This document shows positions 15,123 to 22,520 of a DNA stretch of 24,569 bases, piece by piece. Each line of letters begins with the position of its first letter. The stretch's first letter is position 1. The DNA lies in the NCBI GenBank assembly GCA_947523045.1, contig CANNUR010000018.1:1-24569 (forward strand). Reading direction: 5' to 3'. Both the position numbers and the translations under genes were made by a program. This stretch comes from an uncultured Prosthecobacter sp. GTDB taxonomy: Bacteria > Verrucomicrobiota > Verrucomicrobiia > Verrucomicrobiales > Verrucomicrobiaceae. Below the pieces are notes generated by a model. The model had not been told where the DNA came from and searched no databases. It was given only the letters and a program-made list of their open reading frames with translations.

Positions 15123-15953
15123 ATGAGCCAGGCAACCGCCCCCCAATCCCTCCAGCCCCAGGAAGGCTGGGTCGTCCAGCACCTCTTCTTCCACGTCGAC
15201 CACGGCCTCTGGGCCGCCCTCACCCCCCAGGAACAGGCCGAGCGCACCGCCCGCCTGCAAACCACGGTCGATGCCATCCGCGCCCACCCGAAGACCCAGC
15301 TGCTCACCTTCAGCATGGTCGGCCCCAAGGCCGATCTCGGTTTCATGCTGCTGACGCCCGACATGCAGGACTCCGACCGCTTCGCCAAGCAGCTCGCCCT
15401 CGCCCTCGGCCCCGACGCCCTGTCGCCCTCCTGGAGCTACCTGTCAATGACCGAGTGGACCGAGTACAGCGAGTCCGAGGAGGAGGCCGCCGCGCGCCTG
15501 CAGAAGACCGAGGGCCTGGAGCCCGGAACGGAAGCGTTCGAAAAACGCCTCGGCGAGTGGAAGGCGCACATGAGCAAGTACTACCAGGACCGCCTGTACC
15601 CGAACATGCCCGACTGGCCGGTGATGTGCTTCTACCCGATGAGCAAGCGCCGCAACGTCGGCGCCAACTGGTATGCGCAGGACTTCGCCAAGCGCCGCGA
15701 ACTCATGGGTGGCCACGCCAAAACCGGCCGCAAGTACGCCGGCAAGGTGCGCCAGCTCATCACCGGCTCGACCGGTCTCGACAGCCATGAGTGGGGCGTC
15801 ACGCTGTTTGCCCACGACGTCTTCCAGATCAAATCCATCGTCTATGAAATGCGCTGGGACGAGGTGACGACGCAATTCGGTGAGTTCGGCGATTTCTTCA
15901 TCGGCATCCAGCTCCCCGTGCCGGCCCTGCTCGAGCGCGTCCTCAGCGCCTGA
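15123..15953 (+). CDS. hemQ: HemQ/ChdC-like coproheme decarboxylase (chlorite dismutase family)
   Basis: A 276-residue chlorite dismutase-family protein of the HemQ type, which uses peroxide to decarboxylate coproheme III to heme b in the coproporphyrin-dependent pathway. The catalytic tyrosine motif CFYPMSKRR (Y171) is followed by NWY, then the distinctive [24 protein letters not shown] with the proximal heme-ligand histidine (H198), and [25 protein letters not shown]. The N-terminal half ([33 protein letters not shown]) is the paired ferredoxin-like domain. The ATG at 15123 has GAAGG six bases upstream. ThiG follows after 4 bp, so hemQ-thiG-rsmC are likely one operon; the ferredoxin is divergent. 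HemQ is favoured over true chlorite dismutase by the YPMSK motif; other coproporphyrin-pathway genes are not in the window. Confidence 0.92.
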   Translation: MSQATAPQSLQPQEGWVVQHLFFHVDHGLWAALTPQEQAERTARLQTTVDAIRAHPKTQLLTFSMVGPKADLGFMLLTPDMQDSDRFAKQLALALGPDALSPSWSYLSMTEWTEYSESEEEAAARLQKTEGLEPGTEAFEKRLGEWKAHMSKYYQDRLYPNMPDWPVMCFYPMSKRRNVGANWYAQDFAKRRELMGGHAKTGRKYAGKVRQLITGSTGLDSHEWGVTLFAHDVFQIKSIVYEMRWDEVTTQFGEFGDFFIGIQLPVPALLERVLSA

Positions 15954-15957
15954 TCCC

Positions 15958-16743
15958 ATGCCCCCGAACCAGCCCCTCACCATCGCCGGCCGCCGCTTCC
16001 AGTCGCGGCTGATGCTCGGCACCGGCAAGTTCGCCTCCGGTGAACTCATGCGCGAAGCCATCGTCGCCTCCGGCACGGAGATCGTCACGGTCGCCCTGCG
16101 CCGCGCCGATCTCTCCGGCCAAGGCGATCCCTTCGCCAACATCCTCGACTTCATCCCCAAGGACGTGCTGCTGCTGCCCAACACCAGCGGCGCCAGCACG
16201 GCTGAGGAGGCGGTGCGCCTCGCCCGTCTCGCGGTCGCCGCCGGCCTGCCCAACTGGGTGAAGCTGGAGATCCATCCGGACCCGCGTTACCTGCTGCCCG
16301 ATCCGATCGAGACCCTCAAGGCCGCGGAAGTGCTGGTGCAGGAAGGCTTCACCGTCCTGCCCTACATCAATGCCGACCCCGTGCTCGCCCGCCGCCTGCA
16401 GGACGTCGGCACCGCCACCGTCATGCCGCTCGGCTCGCCCATCGGCTCGCACCAGGGCATCACCACGCGCCGGCAGATCGAGATCATCCTCAGCCAGGCC
16501 ACCGTGCCGGTCGTGGTCGACGCCGGCATCGGCGCACCCAGCCACGCCGCCGAAGCCCTGGAGATGGGCGCCGACGCCGTTCTGGTCAATACGGCCATCG
16601 CCATTGCCGCCGATCCGGCGCGCATGGCGTCCGCCTTCAGGGCCGCGGTCGAAGCCGGTCGCGCCGCCCACGAAATCGGCCTGGCCGAAAGCCGCCCCGA
16701 AGCCAGCGCCACCAGCCCGCTGACCACCTTCCTCTACTCCTAA
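15958..16743 (+). CDS. thiG: Thiazole synthase ThiG
   Basis: A 261-residue ThiG, the TIM-barrel enzyme that builds the thiazole phosphate of thiamine from deoxyxylulose phosphate, dehydroglycine and ThiS-thiocarboxylate. Clear motifs: [16 protein letters not shown] near the N-terminus, [46 protein letters not shown] with the Schiff-base lysine K102, [31 protein letters not shown] and [31 protein letters not shown], which forms the phosphate-binding end of the barrel. The ATG at 15958 follows the hemQ stop by 4 bp. None of thiS, thiF, thiH or thiO is adjacent, so partners must be elsewhere. Full length and intact. Confidence 0.97.
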   Translation: MPPNQPLTIAGRRFQSRLMLGTGKFASGELMREAIVASGTEIVTVALRRADLSGQGDPFANILDFIPKDVLLLPNTSGASTAEEAVRLARLAVAAGLPNWVKLEIHPDPRYLLPDPIETLKAAEVLVQEGFTVLPYINADPVLARRLQDVGTATVMPLGSPIGSHQGITTRRQIEIILSQATVPVVVDAGIGAPSHAAEALEMGADAVLVNTAIAIAADPARMASAFRAAVEAGRAAHEIGLAESRPEASATSPLTTFLYS

Positions 16744-16750
16744 GCGGCGG

Positions 16751-17815
16751 ATGAAAGCCCTCGACGCCCTCTTCCACACCCTCGACACCCATCCGGAACT
16801 GCCGCTCGAGGGGCGCCTGCTGTTCCTGCATGCCCAGGCCCATCCGGCGCTCGCCGTCCTGCCCGGCAAGCTGACCTGCCAGCAGATCTGGAAACCCGCC
16901 GCCGCCGCCCTCCAGCGCGACGGCATCACCAGCACCCGCGAAGCCACCGGCGAGTTCGACACCGTCCTGCTCCTGCCCGAGCGCCAGCGCGACACCGTGC
17001 TCGCCGATTTCGCCCGCGCCCACGACCACCTTGCCGAGGGTGGCACGCTCATCGTCGCCCTGCACAATGACTGGGGCGCCAAACGCATGGAGCAGCAGCT
17101 CGCCGACGTCGCCGGCGAGGTGCAGACCGTGTCCAAGAACCACTGCCGCGTCTTCTGGACCCGCAAGCATCCGGCCTGGAAGACCGACAAACTCGCCACC
17201 TGGCAACAGAACGGCGCCATGCGGCGCATCCTCGACGGCCGCTTCTGGTCGATGCCGGGACTGTTCCACTGGGATCACATCGACGAGGGTTCAGCCCTGC
17301 TCGCCGCCCACCTGCCCGCCACCCTGCGCGGGGCAGCCGCTGACCTTGGCTGCGGCTGGGGGTTCCTGAGCGATCACCTGCTGCGCCACTGCCACGACCT
17401 CGACAGCCTCGACCTGTATGAGGCCGATGCCCGCGGCCTCGAGTGCGCGCGCCGCAACACCGGCCTCGTGCTCTGCCCGATCCGGCCGAAACTGCACTGG
17501 TCCGACGTCACCCAGGGGCTCGGCGGCGCCCGCTACGACGTCATCGTCATGAACCCGCCCTTTCACGATGGTCGCGACGCCAACGCCCTCATCGGCCTGA
17601 AGTTCATCACCAGCGCCGCCCAGGCCCTCAAGCCCGGCGGCGAACTCTGGCTGGTCGCCAACCGCCACCTGCCTTACGAGAACCTGATGAGCGAGGCCTT
17701 TGAAAGCCATCGCACCGTCGCCGAAAACGGCAGCTTCAAGGTCCTGCACGGCCGCAACCCCACCGCCGTCACCCGCCAAGCCGGCCGCCCCCGCGACCAC
17801 CGCCGGCGGCGGTGA
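16751..17815 (+). CDS. RsmC-like class I SAM-dependent methyltransferase
   Basis: A 354-residue protein with two tandem Rossmann-like halves as in RsmC/RlmG, the rRNA guanine-N2 methyltransferases. The N-terminal half (about 1-165) lacks an SAM motif and includes FDTVLLLPERQRDTVLADFARAHDHL and NHCRVFWTRK, typical of this family. The catalytic half has AAADLGCGWGFLSDHLL (motif I), LYEADARGLECARRNTG, the adenine/guanine-type NPPF motif (VIVMNPPFHDG), LKPGGELWLVANRHLPYE and a C-terminal FKVLHG. It most resembles 16S rRNA m2G1207 methyltransferase RsmC, but RlmG and others share this layout, so I withhold a symbol. The short basic C-terminal tail (RPRDHRRRR) is unusual. It starts 7 bp after the thiG stop, so it is probably the last gene of the hemQ operon. 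Confidence 0.87.
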   Translation: MKALDALFHTLDTHPELPLEGRLLFLHAQAHPALAVLPGKLTCQQIWKPAAAALQRDGITSTREATGEFDTVLLLPERQRDTVLADFARAHDHLAEGGTLIVALHNDWGAKRMEQQLADVAGEVQTVSKNHCRVFWTRKHPAWKTDKLATWQQNGAMRRILDGRFWSMPGLFHWDHIDEGSALLAAHLPATLRGAAADLGCGWGFLSDHLLRHCHDLDSLDLYEADARGLECARRNTGLVLCPIRPKLHWSDVTQGLGGARYDVIVMNPPFHDGRDANALIGLKFITSAAQALKPGGELWLVANRHLPYENLMSEAFESHRTVAENGSFKVLHGRNPTAVTRQAGRPRDHRRRR

Positions 17816-17905
17816 GGGCGCAGAGTCAAGAGCGGGGAATGGCTCCGAACAGGCACACCCCGCCAGCGGGCGCGCACCACTGCGCCAGATTGCGCCGTCC
17901 CTCCG

Positions 17906-17926
17906 CATTCGTCATTCGTCATTCGT
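17906..17926. repeat. Heptanucleotide tandem array, unit CATTCGT
   Basis: Three perfect CATTCGT units followed by CA, in the 172-bp gap between the rsmC-like gene and tRNA-Tyr. The complementary strand reads ACGAATG repeated, which puts TGA in all three frames. Apart from this array nothing in 17816-17987 looks like a gene, and no convincing promoter for the tRNA was recognised. Confidence 0.7.
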
Positions 17927-17987
17927 CAAAATCCTCCTTGCAATCCGCCCCGACCCGCGTTTGTTGCATGCTCTCTCCGCGAGAAAT

Positions 17988-18073
17988 GGGTAGGTGCCCG
18001 AGTGGCTAAAGGGGGCAGACTGTAAATCTGCTGGCTTACGCCTACGCTGGTTCGAATCCAGCCCTGCCCACCA
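17988..18073 (+). tRNA. tRNA-Tyr (anticodon GUA), CCA encoded
   Basis: Class II tRNA of 86 nt. Acceptor stem GGGTAGG (17988-17994) pairs with CCTGCCC (18063-18069), with discriminator A and an encoded CCA (18071-18073). The anticodon arm GCAGA / CTGTAAA / TCTGC contains the GTA anticodon at 18022-18024. A long variable arm (about 18032-18045) and a T arm GCTGG / TTCGAAT / CCAGC complete the structure. Folding is unambiguous. This locus also explains the misleading minus-strand reading frame through it. Confidence 0.98.
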
Positions 18074-18112
18074 CGTTCATGATCCATGAACGATGCGCCT
18101 CCAAGGAGGCGC
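18074..18112. terminator. Two adjacent perfect hairpins downstream of tRNA-Tyr
   Basis: CGTTCATG-ATC-CATGAACG (18074-18092), then after two bases GCGCCTCC-AA-GGAGGCGC (18095-18112). Each has an 8-bp perfect stem and a tiny loop. The first begins at the base right after the encoded CCA. There is no T-run, so these may be processing or transcript-stabilising hairpins, or a Rho-assisted end, rather than classical terminators. Both are symmetric, so strand cannot be fixed. The rest of the gap to 18292 shows no gene. Confidence 0.5.
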
Positions 18113-18292
18113 TGCGGCAGCTGGAACAGTTCACCGCTGCCATTCACGGCCACTTTTCAGCTATCCCACACCCGCGCAGGTTCTGGCTGAAGGCAGGGGC
18201 GCTGGCCGTGCCTCACCGCCACACGGAGTCGTCGGCGCCTTGAGTGTGCCGCCCAACCCCTCCGCTGCTCCTGACTCAGAAGAAGAGCCCCT

Positions 18293-19510
18293 TCAGAAGG
18301 GCAGCGGTGTGTTGGGTGCCACTGCATCTTTCGGCCAGGGATGCTTGTCATTGAAGACGAGCATCTCTTCTTCCGTTTCGACCCTGGCGAAAGTCTCGTT
18401 GATCTGCGCCTCCTTGGCCCAGACGCGCAGGCTGTTGAGTCCGAGATGCCGGATGAAAAACGGATAGGCCGCCAGGCGCTTGCTCGGCCCATAGTCATGT
18501 CCCTCGAGCGGGAAATGCGCGTTCACGACCTTGTCCGCCGCGCCGTAGAGGCTGTAGATGTGCTGGATGTAGGGGAACTCCACCTGCGGGGTGTTCTGCG
18601 TGTAATCGGCGCCATTGGAAAGGATGAGCTGGGGCCGTGGCGCGGCCATGGCTGCAATCTCGGCATTGTTGGTCTTGTGATTCGGCCCCCAATGGATCGG
18701 CATGCCGCTTTCACACGGGCAGCCGCCAAAGAAATGCGCGGACACCTGGCAACTCGGCACGGCCACCGCGATGCGCTCATCCAGGGCGGCGGTCAGGAAG
18801 GTCTGGGTGGCGCCGCCGGAATTGCCCGTCATGCCGATGCGCTTGGGATCAACGCCTTCCATGGAAGCCACAAAATCCACAGCGCGGAGGCAGTTCCACA
18901 GAATCAGGCGCTGGATCTCCGGCACCTTGCCGTGATCCCAACCCGCCTTTTTCGTGTCGCCATAACCCACCATGTCATAGTGGAACACCACGGCCCCCAT
19001 GCGCGCCAGCACCGCACAGCGCGTCTGGCGCGAGGGCAAAAAGCGCCCGCCGTGGCCATGGGCGGAAACAATGCCCGCATAAGGCGGCTTCATGTCGAGG
19101 GGCCGATACAGCGTGCCGGTGACGTAGAAGCCGGGCCAACTGCGGATGTGGACGCTCTCCGCCGTGTAGCCTTCATAGGTCCGCTTGTTGGAATAGACAG
19201 GATCCAGGGCGGGCTTCTCCGGCGGGTTCGCCAGCCGCGCGCCTTCGAGGATGCCCTGGCGGATGGCCGCCTTGCGCTTTTCCCAGCTGGCCAGATCCGG
19301 CGTGGCCTTTTTGAAGGCTTCCAGTTCCGCAATCGCCTCCTCCGGGGTTTGCGCGTGACCCATGCGCAAATGCCAGCCCGCCGGCAGTGCCTTCGACGCC
19401 TCGGCTCCAAGGACGCCATGCCCCAGCAAACTGCCCAGAAGCGCGGTTCCTGACGTGCTGAGAAAAGAGCGACGGGTGCCCGAGGTCGGAAAAGGGGATG
19501 GATTTGTCAT
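18293..19510 (-). CDS. Tat-exported alpha/beta hydrolase (acetylxylan esterase-like)
   Basis: A 405-residue exported esterase. The N-terminus has a twin-arginine signal [19 protein letters not shown] (12-30). The hydrolase domain shows [10 protein letters not shown] (typical of large AXE1/Abhydrolase_7-type enzymes), [12 protein letters not shown] (oxyanion region), [10 protein letters not shown], and a nucleophile elbow [11 protein letters not shown] (S231). Likely acid D302 (SNGADYT) and catalytic H338 (LEGHDYG) complete the triad. About 60 residues between the signal and the core are helical and charged. Such enzymes are often annotated as acetylxylan esterases in planctomycetes, but the substrate here is a guess. 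It diverges from the ceramidase-like gene across 137 bp; its 3' end faces tRNA-Tyr. The ATG at 19510 has no clear Shine-Dalgarno. Confidence 0.85.
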   Translation of the reverse strand: MTNPSPFPTSGTRRSFLSTSGTALLGSLLGHGVLGAEASKALPAGWHLRMGHAQTPEEAIAELEAFKKATPDLASWEKRKAAIRQGILEGARLANPPEKPALDPVYSNKRTYEGYTAESVHIRSWPGFYVTGTLYRPLDMKPPYAGIVSAHGHGGRFLPSRQTRCAVLARMGAVVFHYDMVGYGDTKKAGWDHGKVPEIQRLILWNCLRAVDFVASMEGVDPKRIGMTGNSGGATQTFLTAALDERIAVAVPSCQVSAHFFGGCPCESGMPIHWGPNHKTNNAEIAAMAAPRPQLILSNGADYTQNTPQVEFPYIQHIYSLYGAADKVVNAHFPLEGHDYGPSKRLAAYPFFIRHLGLNSLRVWAKEAQINETFARVETEEEMLVFNDKHPWPKDAVAPNTPLPF

Positions 19511-19647
19511 GCGCGAGGGTTGGACGGTGCGGCGGTTCTTCTTCTACGCGACCTGTCGCCGGGATATTCGCAGCTCCTGAAGCCGGTTGCCGTCGTCTCG
19601 CCACCGCCGCACTGATAGGGGCCTGGCGTCGGCGATGTAGTACCCCC

Positions 19648-21099
19648 ATGCGTCACCTTTTCCTGTCCCTCCTCATCGTCACTTCCCCTGCCCTGGGTTT
19701 GGCCGCTGACCTTCATGTGGGCGCGGCGACCGTGGACATCACGCCTGACCGCCCGGTGGCGTTGGACGGGCAGATGCATGTGCGCATCTCGGAAAAACCC
19801 GAGACACCGATCTTTGTCAGCGCGCTGGCCCTGGAATCCCGCGAGGGCGACCAGTCGCTGGACCAAGCCCTCATGATTTCATGCGACCTCGTGGCCATCC
19901 GCCAGGGGCTCATCGAGCTGGTGCGCGAGAAGGCGCAGGGCAAGTTGCCTGGACTGGATCTGAACAAGCTCTTCCTCAATGCCACGCACACGCACACCGC
20001 GCCGGTGACGATGAAGGGTGACCGCTACAGCCTGCTCGGCAGGAGGGTGATGCTGCCGATGGAATACACCCATTTCCTGGTCGACCGCCTGGTGGAGGCC
20101 GCGGTGCAGAGCTGGAACAGCCGCAAGCCAGCCAAGGCCGGCTGGGGTCAGGGCCAGGCCGTGATCGCGCAGAACCGCCGTGCGACCTACGCGGACGGAC
20201 CCGCCAAGATGTATGGCGCCACCCACGTGCCGGAGTTTCGCGGCATCGAGGGTTATGAGGATCACCAGCTCGACGCGCTGTTCTTCTGGGATCTCCAGGA
20301 CAGGCTCATCGCCACCGCCGTGAATGTTCCCTGCCCCGCGCAGGAAGTCGAGGGCCTCAAGGTGATCCATGCCGACTTCTGGGACCCGGTGCGCCGCCAG
20401 TTGCGCGAGCGTCACGGCAAGGACCTGCACATTCTCGCCTGGACCGGCGCCGGCGGTGATCAGGTGCCGCGCCCGATGTACGGCAAGGCGGCCGACGAGC
20501 GCATGCGCCGTCTGCGCGGCCTCACACGGCTGGAGGAAGTCGCCCGGCGCGTCGTGCGCGGCTGGGAGGAGGCCTATGAAGGCGCCAGACTCGAGCCGGT
20601 GACCGGCGCCGTGCTGCAGCACCACACGAGGAAGATCGACCTGCCCTGGCGGAAGGTGACCGAGAAGGAGCTGGCCGATGCCCGGAAGGCCGTCGAGCAG
20701 TACCAGGACGATCCCAAGGAGCAGTGGAAGTACCTCTGGAACAAGAGCGTGGTGGATCGCTACGAAACCGAGAAGGCGGGAACGTCCGGCGTCTTCCAGA
20801 TGGAACTCCACGCCCTCCGGCTTGGGGACGTCGCCATTGCCACGAACGAGTTTGAACTGTTCACCGACTACGGCGTGCAAATGAAGGCGCGCAGCCCGGC
20901 CGTGCAGACCTTTCTCATCCAACTCACCGGTTCAGGCGGCTACCTGCCGACCCCACGCGCCGTGGCCGGCGGCAGCTACAGCGCCATCATCCAAAGCAGC
21001 CGCGTCGGCCCCGAGGGCGGCCAGGTGCTGGTGGAGGAAACCGTGAAGGCCTTCAATGCGCTCTGGCCTGCGGCAGCATCGGCCGAGACCCGGCAATGA
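19648..21099 (+). CDS. Exported neutral/alkaline ceramidase-like hydrolase
   Basis: A 483-residue secreted protein with signal peptide MRHLFLSLLIVTSPALGLAA (cleavage near residue 20). The start of the mature protein, LHVGAATVDITPDRPVALDG, and the metal-site motif LNATHTHTAP (H114, H116) are hallmarks of the neutral/alkaline non-lysosomal ceramidase N-terminal domain, with MISCDLV before it. It is shorter than true ceramidases (over 600 residues) and lacks an obvious C-terminal Ig-like domain; many PVC and Bacteroidota relatives of this size have unknown substrates, so ceramide hydrolysis is not established. C-terminal GSGGYLPTPRAVAGGSYSA is also typical. I chose the ATG at 19648 because it opens a good signal peptide; an in-frame ATG at 19498 would overlap the divergent gene. 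The gene is divergent from the esterase and possibly co-regulated. Confidence 0.88.
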   Translation: MRHLFLSLLIVTSPALGLAADLHVGAATVDITPDRPVALDGQMHVRISEKPETPIFVSALALESREGDQSLDQALMISCDLVAIRQGLIELVREKAQGKLPGLDLNKLFLNATHTHTAPVTMKGDRYSLLGRRVMLPMEYTHFLVDRLVEAAVQSWNSRKPAKAGWGQGQAVIAQNRRATYADGPAKMYGATHVPEFRGIEGYEDHQLDALFFWDLQDRLIATAVNVPCPAQEVEGLKVIHADFWDPVRRQLRERHGKDLHILAWTGAGGDQVPRPMYGKAADERMRRLRGLTRLEEVARRVVRGWEEAYEGARLEPVTGAVLQHHTRKIDLPWRKVTEKELADARKAVEQYQDDPKEQWKYLWNKSVVDRYETEKAGTSGVFQMELHALRLGDVAIATNEFELFTDYGVQMKARSPAVQTFLIQLTGSGGYLPTPRAVAGGSYSAIIQSSRVGPEGGQVLVEETVKAFNALWPAAASAETRQ

Positions 21100-21341
21100 A
21101 ACCCCGAGCCGCCTGTTGAAAAACTCGGCCTTCGGATGGGCGGGTGGCGCAACCGGGCTTCCTTGCCAGGTCTGGAAGTGGAGCAGGCATCCGCCGCAAG
21201 GCAGGCGGCAGCTCAGAGCGCGCCTCCCTGCCACCCCTGGCCGAAAATCTGTCTTCGCGCCGCCGTCTGCCCGCCGGGGCTGCGCATACCGCCAGATGTC
21301 CGGCACTTGACGCAACAAGGCAGCGGAATTGGTTGGCGTGA
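21100..21341. other. Intergenic gap without a supported gene; possible element remnant
   Basis: 242 bp between the ceramidase-like gene and dinB. It begins CCGCCTGTTGAAAAACTC, a kind of sequence I associate with ends of repetitive or IS-derived DNA, and contains one small inverted repeat (CCGCC/GGCGG near 21189-21208). Short frames cross it on both strands, none with a recognisable product. No promoter, LexA box or terminator was recognised. Confidence 0.3.
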
Positions 21342-22421
21342 ATGCCCCGGGTGATCCTCCATCTCGACATGGACGCGTTTTTCGCGTCGGTGGAGCAGCG
21401 CGACCATCCGGAGTACCGGGGCAAGCCGGTCATTGTCGGCTCGCCGCCGGACCAGCGCGGGGTCGTGTGTGCGGCGAGTTATGAGGCGCGAACCTTCAAG
21501 GTCCGCTCGGCGATGCCCTCGCGCACCGCCGGGCGACTCTGCCCGCATGGCATCTTTGTGCGGCCGCGCATGGAGGTGTACCGCGCGGAATCGGCCGCCA
21601 TCATGGCGATCCTGCAGAGCTTCACGCCGCTCATCGAACAGGTGTCGGTTGACGAGGCCTACCTCGATGTCAGCGCCTGCCTGCCACTCGGCCTCGACGC
21701 CGATGCGGCCATCGAGGCGGCGCGGCCGCTGGCCCTGGAGATCAAGCAGCGCATCCGCGCCGAGCGCGGTCTCACGGCGAGCGTCGGCATCAGCTGCAAC
21801 AAGTTCCTCGCCAAGCTGGCCAGCGATTTCGACAAGCCCGACGGCATCACCCTGATCTTGGACAGCGCCCGGATCGCCTTCCTGCGGCCGCTGCCAGTCG
21901 GCGCCATTCACGGGGTCGGCCCGGTCACCGCCCAGGGCCTGCAGGCGCTCGGTCTGAACACCATCGGCGACCTGCAGGACAGCACGCAGTCGCTCGGCGC
22001 CGTGGCCGGCTCGTTCGCGGCGAAGCTGCGCGAGCGTGCCTTCGGCCATGACGACCGGCCGCTTGACCTGAGCGACGAACGCAAGAGCATCAGCGCTGAG
22101 AACACCTTCCGCGTCGACACCGAGGACCGCGGCCGCCTGCGCGCCGCGCTCAAGGAGATGGCGCTCGACGTGGCACAATCGCTCGGCCGGCACGGCCTCG
22201 GTGCGCTGACCGTGCAGGTCAAGGTGCGCTACAGCGACTTCACCACCCTGACCCGGCAGATCCGGGTCGAGGAACCGGTCACCTCCGAACGCGATCTCTA
22301 CCGCCTCGCCTGTTTCCTGCTGGCGCGCCACCAGCTGGTGACCGGGCCGCTGCGCCTGCTCGGCATTGGTGTCTCGACCCTGATTGCACCCGCCCAGCAG
22401 CAGTTGCGCCTGCCGCTGTGA
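21342..22421 (+). CDS. dinB: DNA polymerase IV (Y-family translesion polymerase)
   Basis: A 359-residue DinB that copies past damaged bases with low fidelity. Motifs in order: ILHLDMDAFFASVEQRDHPEYRGKPVIVG (metal Asp9 and Asp11), CAASYEARTFKVRSAMPS (nucleotide-binding YEAR), SVDEAYLDVS (catalytic D104, E105), TASVGISCNKFLAKLASDFDKPDGI, the helix-hairpin-helix GAIHGVGPVTAQGLQALGLNTIGDL, and the little-finger domain with KSISAENTF and LTVQVKVRYSDFTTLTRQ. The C-terminus ends QQQLRLPL, which resembles a beta-clamp-binding motif (QLxLx[FL]), fitting recruitment to the replication clamp. ATG at 21342; no strong Shine-Dalgarno and no LexA operator was recognised. Intact, normal length. Confidence 0.96.
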   Translation: MPRVILHLDMDAFFASVEQRDHPEYRGKPVIVGSPPDQRGVVCAASYEARTFKVRSAMPSRTAGRLCPHGIFVRPRMEVYRAESAAIMAILQSFTPLIEQVSVDEAYLDVSACLPLGLDADAAIEAARPLALEIKQRIRAERGLTASVGISCNKFLAKLASDFDKPDGITLILDSARIAFLRPLPVGAIHGVGPVTAQGLQALGLNTIGDLQDSTQSLGAVAGSFAAKLRERAFGHDDRPLDLSDERKSISAENTFRVDTEDRGRLRAALKEMALDVAQSLGRHGLGALTVQVKVRYSDFTTLTRQIRVEEPVTSERDLYRLACFLLARHQLVTGPLRLLGIGVSTLIAPAQQQLRLPL

Positions 22422-22520
22422 GCGGGATTCACCGGTGAGGGTCAGGCACAACAAAAAGAAGGCCCACCGCTTTTCGCCTCGCCGGCACGCAAGCCGCTCC
22501 TGTAGGCTACCCGCATCGCC

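Noticed and set aside
17926..18153. A small minus-strand frame reading GWIRTSVGVSQQIYSLPPLATRA
   Set aside because: This is the well-known spurious peptide obtained by translating the complement of tRNA-Tyr.
17988..21341. A genomic island integrated at tRNA-Tyr, covering the esterase and ceramidase-like genes
   Set aside because: No integrase gene and no second copy of the tRNA 3' end was found downstream in the window.
22429..22438. A 10-bp perfect palindrome TCACCGGTGA after dinB
   Set aside because: Too short and common in GC-rich DNA, with no T-run or repeat partner to indicate a terminator or operator.
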